Of a DNA stretch of 64,000 bases, positions 38,902 through 47,571 are shown piece by piece. A program made the position numbers and the translations under genes. Source of the DNA: Rubrolithibacter danxiaensis (lineage in GTDB: Bacteria > Bacteroidota > Bacteroidia > Sphingobacteriales > Sphingobacteriaceae); NCBI RefSeq assembly GCF_047272945.1, contig NZ_JBKOPS010000003.1, forward strand, positions 62,001 to 126,000. Reading direction: 5' to 3'. The notes below the pieces were generated by a model. It had not been told where the DNA came from and ran no database searches. It saw nothing but the letters and a program-made list of their open reading frames with translations. How positions within the stretch are numbered: position 1 is the stretch's first letter; each line of letters opens with the position of its first letter.

Positions 38902-40374
38902 TTATTGTAGTTGTTTCATTAATAAAGCCTTCCAGTCCTGGTAAATATATTCATACCGCTCTGATTGTGTGGGTTCAACTAATTTTAACGGTCTCATATT
39001 ACCAAATGCTTCCTCCGGAGCGAAGATCGAAACTCCTATTCCTGCCCCGATTGCAGCTCCTGCACTTCCATCGTTATTATATAACTGAACGGGTACACCT
39101 GTAGCGTTAACAAATGCTTCAGTAAAAAGATCGCTTAAAAACAAATTAGCCCGCCCTGCCCTTATCACTGTTGGATTCATACCACTTTCACGCATAATAT
39201 CAAGCCCAAACCTGAATGCACAAGCTATACCTTCCTGCACAGCACGAAAAATATGGGCTTTGGTATGAATATTAAGATCTATGTTATGAAAATGTGCTCC
39301 CACTAATTTATTATTCAGCATTCGTTCGGCGCCATTTCCAAAAGGAAGAATACGTAAACCTTCGCATCCAATACCAACTGCCTCAGTCAGCTGGTTTATT
39401 TGCTGATATTCCATTCCTGCACCAAACATCTCTTTGGACCAACGATTTAAAATACCGGTTCCGTTAATGCAGAGTAATACTCCTAATCGTTTTGTATTTG
39501 CAGTATAATTCACATGAGCGAATGTATTTACCCGTGATTGAGGATCATAAACCAGTTGGTCGCTGACACCATAAATCACACCCGAAGTTCCTGCTGTAGC
39601 CGCTACTTCTCCCGGATTTAACACATTAAGAGACAAGGCATTATTGGGTTGATCGCCTGCTTTATAAGAAACGGGAATACCCTCTTTCAAACCTAATTTA
39701 ACAGCTATTTCCTTCTTCAGTACCCCATGTACCGAAAACAGATCCCGTATTTCGGGAATAATTGAAGTGTCAAACCCATAAAAATCAAGCACATCTTTTG
39801 ATAATTCAGCATTAAGAAAATCCCAGAAAACACCTTCAGATAGTGCCGATACAGACGTAGTAATTTCCCCGGTCAGTTTCATACTGATGAAATCTCCCGG
39901 AAGCATTACTTTGTAAATTCTGCTGAAAATTTCAGGTTCGTTGGCTTTAACCCAGGCTAATTTCGAGGCAGTGAAATTCCCCGGGGAATTTAAGAGATGT
40001 GTTAAACTTCTTTCTTCTCCTATGGCATCGAAAGCTTCTTCCCCTAACTTAACAGCCCTGCTATCGCACCAGATAATGGAATCACGTAGCACATGCTGAT
40101 CTTTATCAACAATAACAAGCCCGTGCATCTGGTATGCAATGCCAATTGCCGCAATATCGCTTAAATTAACACCGGCAGACCCAAGTTTCAGAATAGCCTT
40201 TTGTACATGTTCCCACCACTTTTCCGGAGATTGTTCTGCCCAACCCGGTCTGAGTGATATTATATCCGATTCTGTTTCCGGATATTGAGCCGAAGCCATA
40301 AGTTTTTGATTTTGCGAATCAATGACAGAAACTTTTATAGATGAAGTACCTAAATCAATACCTAATAATAACAT
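38902..40374 (-). CDS. xylB: Xylulokinase
   Basis: FGGY-family sugar kinase that phosphorylates D-xylulose, 490 residues. The N-terminal phosphate motif LGIDLGTSSIKVSVID, AIGIAYQMHGLV, the VSYKAGDQPNNALSLNVL segment in the middle, ATAGTSGVIYGVS and the late IRAGRANLFLSDLF fit XylB. I use ATG 40374; an in-frame TTG nine bases upstream is less likely because the family begins LLLGIDLG. It is the first gene of xylBA, with the operator 23 bases before the ATG, divergent from its LacI regulator. Confidence 0.93.
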   Translation of the reverse strand: MLLLGIDLGTSSIKVSVIDSQNQKLMASAQYPETESDIISLRPGWAEQSPEKWWEHVQKAILKLGSAGVNLSDIAAIGIAYQMHGLVIVDKDQHVLRDSIIWCDSRAVKLGEEAFDAIGEERSLTHLLNSPGNFTASKLAWVKANEPEIFSRIYKVMLPGDFISMKLTGEITTSVSALSEGVFWDFLNAELSKDVLDFYGFDTSIIPEIRDLFSVHGVLKKEIAVKLGLKEGIPVSYKAGDQPNNALSLNVLNPGEVAATAGTSGVIYGVSDQLVYDPQSRVNTFAHVNYTANTKRLGVLLCINGTGILNRWSKEMFGAGMEYQQINQLTEAVGIGCEGLRILPFGNGAERMLNNKLVGAHFHNIDLNIHTKAHIFRAVQEGIACAFRFGLDIMRESGMNPTVIRAGRANLFLSDLFTEAFVNATGVPVQLYNNDGSAGAAIGAGIGVSIFAPEEAFGNMRPLKLVEPTQSERYEYIYQDWKALLMKQLQ

Positions 40375-40396
40375 AAAAAGCAATAAGGTTTATTGG

Positions 40397-40416
40397 TTAC
40401 GCCAACGTTGGCATAA
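40397..40416. promoter_or_regulatory. LacI-type operator of the xylBA operon
   Basis: TTACGCCAACGTTGGCATAA is a 20-bp palindrome with a perfect 12-bp core GCCAACGTTGGC (40401-40412) and a central CG, as LacI proteins prefer. It overlaps a minus-strand near-match to the -7 box (TATCTTTA, 40421-40414), so binding would block xylBA transcription. The LacI gene starts 90 bases away on the other strand. Confidence 0.85.
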
Positions 40417-40505
40417 AGATATGTTTTAACTTTATTTATAAAAATTAAAATACTATTTTTTTCACTTGTGAGGATAAGGAATCTATTTTTACAAAAAACA
40501 AGGAG

Positions 40506-41534
40506 TTGAAAAAAGTTACTATTCATGATATTGCCAGGGAATTAAATATTACTTTCTCAACCGTTGCAAGAGCGCTTAATGATAATCCGGCAATAAGTGA
40601 GGCAACCAAAAAAGCAGTTAAAGAAACTGCTAAAAGATTAAATTACCGGCAAAACAAGCTTGCTTCTTCCCTTAGGTCGGGCCGGTCAAACATCATTGGT
40701 ATTATTGTACCAAGTCTTGACGTAAGCTTTTTTAGTTCTGTAGTACATGGTATAGAAAAAATTATTAATCAGTATGGCTATAGTGTATTACTGTACCAGT
40801 CGAATGAATCATTTAACCAGGAAACAAAGGGAATAGAAACTTTTCTTCAATCGCGGGTAGATGGAATTCTTGCATCTGTAAGTATTGAAACAACAGACTA
40901 CGAATACTACGAGGAAATAAAAAAAAGAAAAGTACCCTTACTATTATTCGACAGAGATTTAAAAGAATTAAATGTACCTGCAGTTACTGTTGATGATTAT
41001 CGTGGAGGGTTTATCGCAACAGAGCACCTGATAAAAAAGGGATATACACGAATAGTGCACCTTGGAAGCAATCAAAATCTTTCTATATTTAAGGAAAGAG
41101 AAAGAGGATATGCAGATGCTTTGAAATTTCATAACATTCCAGTAAATGAAGATTTAATTATAAAAGGGAAACTTTCAGTTGAGTTTGGCAGAGAAGCTAT
41201 ACATCAATTAATTCTGCCTGGCCAATCTTTTGATGCCGTTTTTGCCCAGGAGGATTTTACAGGTTTGGGAGCCATGCAACAATTAAAAGAATCAGGTATA
41301 AAAGTGCCTGAAGAGATAGGAGTAATTGGTTTCGCCAACGAAGCATTCGGAGCTTATGTTTCTCCGGCTTTATCAACAATTGATCAGCAAACTATTCGAA
41401 TGGGAGAAGAAGTCGCTTTACTCTTTATGAGAATGCTTAAAGACGAAAATCCCGAACCCGTTATACCTGAGAAAAAAGTATTAGATCCTATTTTAATTGA
41501 AAGAGAATCAACAAACAGGATTGCTATCAAATAA
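40506..41534 (+). CDS. LacI-family transcriptional regulator (XylR-like)
   Basis: 342 residues. The N-terminal helix-turn-helix VTIHDIARELNITFSTVARA is followed by the hinge KLASSLRSGRSNIIGIIVP and a periplasmic-binding-protein-like sensor (about 60-340, with FDAVFAQEDFTGLGAMQQLK and GVIGFANEAFGAYVSPAL). It starts with TTG 40506 behind AAGGAG; no suitable ATG is present. Its position opposite xylBA with a palindromic operator between makes it the probable xylose-responsive repressor. It is a close paralogue of the regulator at 46499-47530. Confidence 0.9.
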   Translation: MKKVTIHDIARELNITFSTVARALNDNPAISEATKKAVKETAKRLNYRQNKLASSLRSGRSNIIGIIVPSLDVSFFSSVVHGIEKIINQYGYSVLLYQSNESFNQETKGIETFLQSRVDGILASVSIETTDYEYYEEIKKRKVPLLLFDRDLKELNVPAVTVDDYRGGFIATEHLIKKGYTRIVHLGSNQNLSIFKERERGYADALKFHNIPVNEDLIIKGKLSVEFGREAIHQLILPGQSFDAVFAQEDFTGLGAMQQLKESGIKVPEEIGVIGFANEAFGAYVSPALSTIDQQTIRMGEEVALLFMRMLKDENPEPVIPEKKVLDPILIERESTNRIAIK

Positions 41535-41584
41535 AAAACTTGCCCGCATTCTGAAACACAATGGCTTCATCACCGGCAAGTTTT
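41535..41584. terminator. Hairpin between convergent LacI and DUF1080 genes
   Basis: AAAACTTGCC (41535-41544) pairs with GGCAAGTTTT (41575-41584) around a 30-base loop. T and A runs at both ends allow it to work in either direction between the two convergent genes. Confidence 0.7.
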
Positions 41585-41603
41585 ATTACTAATACGTATT
41601 TTA

Positions 41604-42377
41604 TTATTTCAGCTCCCGTACCCAGATATTCCGGTAACTGATTGGTTTGCTTGGGTCACCATGTGCCTGTAATTTAATTGGTGAAGCTCCATGTGCTTTT
41701 GAATATTCGGGCTTTCCGATATATCTTGTGGGGCCTTTTAGCTCTGTATTATTCTGAACAAGAACTCCGTTGTGGAAAACAGTGACATAGGCCGGAGTTT
41801 TCAGGCTGCCATCAGTGTTAAAAACCGGCGCTGTCCAAACTACATCATAAGACTGCCATTCACCAGGTTTTTTGGAAGCATTAACAAGTGGTATTGACTG
41901 TTTGTAAATACTGCCTGCCTGTCCGTTTACGTAGGTTTTATTTTTGTAAGAATCTAAAACCTGTAGTTCGTAACCATCATCACCAGGGCCAATAGAAGCT
42001 AAAAATACGCCGCTATTTCCACGTCCCTGCCCTTCGCCATCAATATCCTGAGGAATTTTCCATTCAATATGTAACTGATAATTGCCAAATGATTTTTTAG
42101 TCTGAATATTTCCGGCTTTTTTATTCACCGTTATTACATTGTTCGAAACGTGCCAGTCTGCAGGAGCGTTCGGGTCTTTTACTGAAACCCATTGATCAAG
42201 ATTTTTTCCATCGAAAAGGATAATAGCATCCGACGGAGCATCAGAATTAGTTTTTCCCGGAGTAACCACTTCAGGAACAGGACTCCACACTTCGGTGTCT
42301 TGCGGTTTTGCATCCTGCGCTTTAGCCATACTTACGCTTAGTGTTAAAGCTGCAATTAAAACAATGTTACTTTTCAT
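41604..42377 (-). CDS. Secreted DUF1080 (3-keto-disaccharide hydrolase-like) protein
   Basis: 257 residues with a signal peptide ending MAKAQ. The DUF1080 jelly-roll fold spans about 45-255: AIILFDGKNLDQWVSV, WHVSNNVITVNKKAGNIQTK, NYQLHIEWKIPQ, RGNSGVFLASIGPGDDGYEL, AGSIYKQSIPLVNASKKPGE and SPIKLQAHGDPSKPISYRNI. The family contains enzymes acting on 3-keto-glycosides and also proteins without proven activity. It is 17 bases downstream of the haem-containing dehydrogenase-like gene, in a three-gene minus-strand operon with the larger DUF1080 protein. Confidence 0.88.
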   Translation of the reverse strand: MKSNIVLIAALTLSVSMAKAQDAKPQDTEVWSPVPEVVTPGKTNSDAPSDAIILFDGKNLDQWVSVKDPNAPADWHVSNNVITVNKKAGNIQTKKSFGNYQLHIEWKIPQDIDGEGQGRGNSGVFLASIGPGDDGYELQVLDSYKNKTYVNGQAGSIYKQSIPLVNASKKPGEWQSYDVVWTAPVFNTDGSLKTPAYVTVFHNGVLVQNNTELKGPTRYIGKPEYSKAHGASPIKLQAHGDPSKPISYRNIWVRELK

Positions 42378-42394
42378 ATTTTGTTTACTAGTTA

Positions 42395-44347
42395 TTATTT
42401 ACCCAGAGAATTGATGTACGCCGCTATTTTCAATCCATCCGCTTTAGGAACCTGCGGCATCGGAGGCATTTCTGTTGAATAGCCTGGCCAGTTTGCCGGC
42501 TGCGGATTGTGAATGAGCTGTACAATTTTTTCGTTGCTGTATTTTCTTTTTGCCACATCTTTAAATGCAGGCCCTACCTGTCTTTTATCAGGGTTATGGC
42601 ATGATAAACAGGTGTACTTAGTAAGAAGTCCTTTTACTTCGTTGTAAGTTGGCGCAGCAGCTACCTTTGCAGTTGTGGCTTTTTTTGTTGCAACAGTTTT
42701 AGTTGAAGTTTTAACGGGAGTTACACTTTTAACTGCTGAAGAGTTTTTAGTGCTCACTTCTTTCAAAGACAGCTTTTCTCCCCCCGGAATATTATTAAGT
42801 GTATAATAAGCTGTTGGATGTACCAGAGAATACGAATTATTTTTATCCCTTACGCCTTCCAGTGTTATTCCATGGATATAATACTGGCGCATGTTATCCA
42901 CTACAAGTCTTACTTTCAAGCCGTCATCCGATACTTTAACTCCTTTTACAGCACATTTTTCATTATTTACAGGAGGACTTCCGTAAACGGGATGATATTT
43001 ATAAATAAAACTTTCTATAGAATAAGAAGCGATATCCTCTGCCGATTTACGATCTACCGGTTTGGTAAATTCAATTTCAAATCCATCAGGCATTGCCCTT
43101 ACTGCACGCATCTCAAACGGAATTCCTTTTCGCCAGGTTAACCGCTGAAGCCCTTCGTTGGCATCACCTGCAGAACCCCAGCCCCTGTTAGTTTCTCCTA
43201 CAAATAAAGAACCATCTTTTGCAAAAGCCATACGTAAAACGCCAGACTGGAAGCCACCGCGAAAATCAAAAGAAGCGCCCTGGTATTCTCCGTTTACCTT
43301 TTCCATAAAAACACGCATGATCTTACTCTGACCCTGATCTCCCACCAACAACTGCCCGGCAAAAGGCCCAAAAACGCCATCAGGAATCTGCAAAATTTCC
43401 GAGTTTGAAATTCCGAGTATTCCATGAGGAAGATATACAGAAGGAAGTTGTAATTCAGGAATTTGCTTTTTCACTTCATACAATGTGGTAAACTTTTCGT
43501 TCACTACGTTTTCCGGCTTAATGTATCTTCCCTCGGCATTTTTATTTCTCCGTGGATCAACTATTGCGTAAAGTTGCTCTGTAGTAAGCTTGAGAGGCGA
43601 ATTTGGTTGCCCGGTCCAGCGCAATCCTGCCGGGTGGCCCATAAAAGCACCTTTTTTTACATGCCAGATAGCTCCTGATCCAACCCAGTCTCCCTGGTTA
43701 TCTGTATAAAACAATTCACCGTCTATTACACCCAATCCACATGGAGAGCGCATTCCGGTTGCCCACGGTTCCATTTTGCCTTCATCAGAAATATGCATTA
43801 CCCAGCCTCTCCATGGCACACGGCTTTCGCCACGCCACCATTCTTCATCTCCAAAGGCCACGTTTCCTGAAACGAAAAAAGAGCCATCAGGTGCTAATTT
43901 AGGCCCAAAGCTGTATTCGTGATAGTGCCCTGAGATAGGCCAGGAATAAACTGTTTCATACACATCGGCCTTACCGTCCATATTGGTATCTACCAGTTTT
44001 GTAAGTTCGCCACGTTGTGCGCAGTATAAAGCACCGTTTTTATAAACAAGACCCAATATTTCGTGAAGGCCTGAAGCAAATTTCCTGAAATAAGGCCTTA
44101 AGCTTGTAGGATTTTCAGCTATAAAGACATCGCCACGTCGGGTTGAAATAGCAAGATCCCCGTTTGGCAGCATGGTTAATCCTCCTACCTCGAGTAACGT
44201 TCCTTCAGGTGAGGTTACTTTCGAAATTTTAAAAAAGTCCTCCTCTTTAGGCGACTCCTGCCCCAGCACTGAAAAAGCAGAGAAACACAAGGCTGCAGAA
44301 GCTACCAGTATATTTTTTATAGTATATTTTTTAAAAATGTATCTCAT
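42395..44347 (-). CDS. Secreted sorbosone-dehydrogenase-like beta-propeller with C-terminal cytochrome c domain
   Basis: 650 residues with a signal peptide ending VLGQ. Residues about 40-420 form a quinoprotein-type beta-propeller: GGLTMLPNGDLAISTRRGDV, GLVYKNGALYCAQRGELTKL, WATGMRSPCGLGVIDGELFY, MGHPAGLRW and PDGVFGPFAGQLLVGDQGQS. A beta domain follows (about 425-520), then a Lys/Thr-rich linker (about 530-565), and a monohaem cytochrome c (CLSCH near 580, TEMPPMP with the Met ligand near 628). It may oxidise sugars in the periplasm and pass electrons to the haem. Located between two DUF1080 genes. Confidence 0.85.
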   Translation of the reverse strand: MRYIFKKYTIKNILVASAALCFSAFSVLGQESPKEEDFFKISKVTSPEGTLLEVGGLTMLPNGDLAISTRRGDVFIAENPTSLRPYFRKFASGLHEILGLVYKNGALYCAQRGELTKLVDTNMDGKADVYETVYSWPISGHYHEYSFGPKLAPDGSFFVSGNVAFGDEEWWRGESRVPWRGWVMHISDEGKMEPWATGMRSPCGLGVIDGELFYTDNQGDWVGSGAIWHVKKGAFMGHPAGLRWTGQPNSPLKLTTEQLYAIVDPRRNKNAEGRYIKPENVVNEKFTTLYEVKKQIPELQLPSVYLPHGILGISNSEILQIPDGVFGPFAGQLLVGDQGQSKIMRVFMEKVNGEYQGASFDFRGGFQSGVLRMAFAKDGSLFVGETNRGWGSAGDANEGLQRLTWRKGIPFEMRAVRAMPDGFEIEFTKPVDRKSAEDIASYSIESFIYKYHPVYGSPPVNNEKCAVKGVKVSDDGLKVRLVVDNMRQYYIHGITLEGVRDKNNSYSLVHPTAYYTLNNIPGGEKLSLKEVSTKNSSAVKSVTPVKTSTKTVATKKATTAKVAAAPTYNEVKGLLTKYTCLSCHNPDKRQVGPAFKDVAKRKYSNEKIVQLIHNPQPANWPGYSTEMPPMPQVPKADGLKIAAYINSLGK

Positions 44348-44356
44348 TGCAATAAA

Positions 44357-46189
44357 TTAAAAAAGAAGTGAATACGTTAACTTGGCTTTTACAGGAATTA
44401 TTAATTCTTTCCGTCCGTTCATGTCCCGTAAAACAGGTTTTGCTCCTGCGGCATCATCAAGTTGCAAATAATAAGATTTATCATCTACCAGATAACGGCC
44501 ATTAGATAATTCTTCAATCGAGTTGCCTTCTGCTAACCGAACGTACAGATCAGCAGGTGCATTTTGAACTGTGATCTCACGTTTAATGCCTTGCCCTTCA
44601 TTAAGTACCTGAATGGCATCTGTTACAGCAGTTCCGTAAATTTCATAACGGAAGGCAGGCCGGTCCTGAGCATCCATCACATAACCCTTAGGCCGATATC
44701 CTGAACCTGTAGTATCAGCTGTCCAGTTTGTTCCTGTTGCTGATAACTTATTTACAGTAAGAGCCGGTTTTCCGAAACGTTGAACCGCACCACGTGGACG
44801 GGAAGAACCGTCTCCTCTGTCGTGCCACATTGGAGTTGCATCTAAAAATTCTCCTCTCCACACCTGTATAATTGCACCTTTATCCATATCGTAAGTATAA
44901 TGTACGTATTCTGGACTGCCTACTGATACTGCATGCACTACCCTTCCGATTTTAGGAAGATCCATAAAGCTGCGAAGAACTGTATTTACCGGTGCTTTTA
45001 TCAGTATCGGATCAGTCAAATCGTTAATATCTTCTTCACCAATAAGATATTCGCGTATTCCCGGGCCCGAAAGTAATAAACCAACTGATGGCCGCTCCCA
45101 TTCTACATATTTAGAATAGAGCAGCTCAAAAGGGAAATCGCCAGCCTCCAGCTTAACGCTTACTTTACCATTGTTACCCTCCCAGGGTTTAACAACTTTA
45201 TTGTTAATTTTTATTACACCAACACCTCCATTAGCGTTCAGGTTGAACGTATATTCACCCGGCGCTTTTACCCTCAGGGTACCTCTGTAATCTATCAAGA
45301 AATCATTAGGAAGTGTACTTAAATCAGAAGAAAGAGTTGCTGTGGCTCCCTCTACTTCTGGCGGTGTATTTGAAAAATCAGTTTCTTTCTGAAACCGGCC
45401 CTTGTAAACCTTATATTTTAAATCTATAAGCTGGGGACGGGGTTTATCAAAATTTACAATCTTAATATTCCTGAACGCTACCGCTCCATGATCGCCCTGT
45501 AAACGTAAAGGGCCAAAAGCCGCTTCATCATTACTTACTGCCCCCCGGGTAGGGCCTTGCAGCTGTAAGTTTTCATGAATTGGAACTCCGTTTAAAACAG
45601 CACTGATAATTTTTGCATTCTCAATTTTTTTTCCTGATTCATCAAATCGGGGTGCCTGAAAAGATATTTTCAAATGCTGCCATAAGCCAGGCGCTTTTGA
45701 TGCGTTTTGACGAGGAGCATAGCCTTCGTACCCTTTATGACCTTCCGGGCGGCTTTCATCCCAACGCTCGTAAATACCGCCATTATTTGCAGAAGTAGGC
45801 GTTTTCGCTCCCCAGCTGTCTTCCAGTTGCAGTTCATAACGTCCCTGTAAATAAATTCCCGAATTAGCTCCTTTTGCCATCATATAATCCAGCTCCAGAT
45901 CCAAATCACCGTGTTCTAAATTTGTGTACAGATCTTCACCATGATTCCTTTTATCGGGTTGATTAACCAGAATACCGGTTCCTTTAGAAAGATCAAGCGC
46001 ATTCACCTGATTCAAATCTGCATGAACATCACCGGCAATTTTCCAGCTCTTTGATGGATTTTTAAAAAATGACAAATCGTCGAGTTTTACGATTCCTGAT
46101 TCCTGACCTGATGTCTGGGCAAATAGTGAACTGCCCAGAAACATCGACGCTACTGTAACGGAAAAGTAAGCGAAGTTTAATTTACGCAT
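44357..46189 (-). CDS. Secreted multidomain DUF1080 protein with PA14-like domain
   Basis: 610 residues with a signal peptide ending LFAQ. A DUF1080 domain (about 30-250) shows LELDYMMAKGANSGIYLQGR, YELQLEDSWGAK, APGLWQHLKISFQAPRFDES and RLQGDHGAVAFRNIKIV. A middle PA14-like carbohydrate-binding domain (about 258-385) has VYKGRFQKETDFSNTPPEVE, FLIDYRGTLRVKAPGEYTFN and EWERPSVGLLLSGPGI. The C-terminal region (about 400-610) is beta-rich and unassigned. First gene of the operon with the propeller-cytochrome and the small DUF1080 protein, divergent from a LacI regulator and sugar symporter. Confidence 0.85.
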   Translation of the reverse strand: MRKLNFAYFSVTVASMFLGSSLFAQTSGQESGIVKLDDLSFFKNPSKSWKIAGDVHADLNQVNALDLSKGTGILVNQPDKRNHGEDLYTNLEHGDLDLELDYMMAKGANSGIYLQGRYELQLEDSWGAKTPTSANNGGIYERWDESRPEGHKGYEGYAPRQNASKAPGLWQHLKISFQAPRFDESGKKIENAKIISAVLNGVPIHENLQLQGPTRGAVSNDEAAFGPLRLQGDHGAVAFRNIKIVNFDKPRPQLIDLKYKVYKGRFQKETDFSNTPPEVEGATATLSSDLSTLPNDFLIDYRGTLRVKAPGEYTFNLNANGGVGVIKINNKVVKPWEGNNGKVSVKLEAGDFPFELLYSKYVEWERPSVGLLLSGPGIREYLIGEEDINDLTDPILIKAPVNTVLRSFMDLPKIGRVVHAVSVGSPEYVHYTYDMDKGAIIQVWRGEFLDATPMWHDRGDGSSRPRGAVQRFGKPALTVNKLSATGTNWTADTTGSGYRPKGYVMDAQDRPAFRYEIYGTAVTDAIQVLNEGQGIKREITVQNAPADLYVRLAEGNSIEELSNGRYLVDDKSYYLQLDDAAGAKPVLRDMNGRKELIIPVKAKLTYSLLF

Positions 46190-46453
46190 TGTTATTAATT
46201 ATGGGTTTATATATTCTTGAAAAATGTAAGCATTCTTACGAATGGGTATTTTCAAAGGAATTGCAAATAAAAAGATAATTTTATAGAAAAATCCAGCAAA
46301 GTTCCTTTTACACCCTATGCTTTAAGATTTTTACAATTGCTCATTCTAAAATAAAAGAAAAAACAACAATACTAAAAGCAAATAATTAGGGATATTATAA
46401 CAAAACGTTAAATAAAATAACACTTTAATAAAAATAATAAAAAAAGTACGTTT

Positions 46454-46489
46454 TATAGCACACTGCTATATTTTTACGCAATCGATTAC
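46454..46489 (+). promoter_or_regulatory. Promoter and two palindromes before the second LacI gene
   Basis: TATAGCA-CAC-TGCTATA (46454-46470) is a perfect 7-base inverted repeat whose right arm overlaps TATATTTT (46467-46474), one base from the -7 consensus. GCAATCGATTAC (46478-46489), a near-palindrome with a central CG, lies ten bases before the TTG start. Either could be the operator of this LacI protein and of the divergent DUF1080 operon. The rest of the 309-base gap is A/T-rich, with overlapping short repeats GTAAG/CTTAC and CATTC/GAATG at 46226-46244. Confidence 0.5.
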
Positions 46490-46498
46490 ACAAAAACC

Positions 46499-47530
46499 TT
46501 GACAACAAAAAAAACTACTATCCATGATATTGCCAGGGAACTGAATACTACAGCTTCAACTGTGTCCAGGGCACTGAAAAATCATCCCTCCATTAGTGTG
46601 CAAATGAAGGAGCGGGTAAAGAGCACTGCAGAAAGATTAAGTTACCGCCAAAATAAAATAGCTTCTTCACTCCGCTCTGGCAGAAGCCATATTATTGGTG
46701 TTATCATTCCCAGTGCAGATGTCAGCTTTTTCGGTTCAGTAGTGCATGGTATTGAACGTGTTGCAAGAAGCAACGGCTACAACGTCCTGCTGTTCCAGTC
46801 TAATGAAAGCACAGCATATGAACTGGAAGGTGTTGAAGCATTATTGCAATCAAGAGTAGATGGAATTCTTGCTTCGCCTGCAAAAGAAACAGCTGATTAC
46901 GGGCATTTTATTGAAATAAAAAAAAGAAATGTTCCGCTTATCTTATTTGACCGGGCGGATGACAACTTAAGTGTACCATCAGTAGTTATTGATGATTACC
47001 GTGGTGCTTTTATGGCTACCGAGCACCTTATTCAACAAGGTTATAAAAGAATTGCGCATATTTCGGGCCAGCAGCATATCAAGATCTTTACTGAACGACT
47101 ACGAGGTTATACAGATGCTTTGAAACATTATAGTCTGGATATAGACGACAATCTGATTGCTTCAGGAAAGGTATCTATTGAATCCGGAAAAGAATGTACG
47201 ATGGAGTTATTAAATAAAGAAAATCCTCCAGACGCTATTTTTGCGGTAGAAGATTTTACTGCTTTTGGAGCTATTCAGGCCCTTAAAGAATCCGGTATAA
47301 GGATTCCGGATGAGATGGGAGTTATTGGATTTGCAAATGAAAGTTTCAGTCAATATATTTCGCCCCCCTTATCAACAATAGACCAGCAAACAGCAAAAAT
47401 GGGCGAAGAAGCTGCTAAATTGTTCTTAAATCAGGTAACGGAAAAAGTAAAACCTGCGTTTCAAAAAATTGTACTCGAACCAAGATTAATAGTAAGAGAA
47501 TCTTCTCTTAGAAAAAATATGCATATTTAA
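46499..47530 (+). CDS. LacI-family transcriptional regulator (paralogue)
   Basis: 343 residues, very similar to the regulator at 40506-41534 along the whole length: TTIHDIARELNTTASTVSRA in the helix-turn-helix, KIASSLRSGRSHIIGVIIP in the hinge, then PPDAIFAVEDFTAFGAIQAL and GVIGFANESFSQYISPPL in the sensor domain. Translation also starts at TTG (46499). The helix-turn-helix recognition residues differ from the paralogue (TASTVSR versus TFSTVAR), so the operators may differ. Likely controls the downstream symporter and perhaps the divergent DUF1080 operon. Confidence 0.9.
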   Translation: MTTKKTTIHDIARELNTTASTVSRALKNHPSISVQMKERVKSTAERLSYRQNKIASSLRSGRSHIIGVIIPSADVSFFGSVVHGIERVARSNGYNVLLFQSNESTAYELEGVEALLQSRVDGILASPAKETADYGHFIEIKKRNVPLILFDRADDNLSVPSVVIDDYRGAFMATEHLIQQGYKRIAHISGQQHIKIFTERLRGYTDALKHYSLDIDDNLIASGKVSIESGKECTMELLNKENPPDAIFAVEDFTAFGAIQALKESGIRIPDEMGVIGFANESFSQYISPPLSTIDQQTAKMGEEAAKLFLNQVTEKVKPAFQKIVLEPRLIVRESSLRKNMHI

Positions 47531-47571
47531 AGTATAAGAAAACATAACCAGTTAAATCAAATAAACCATAC

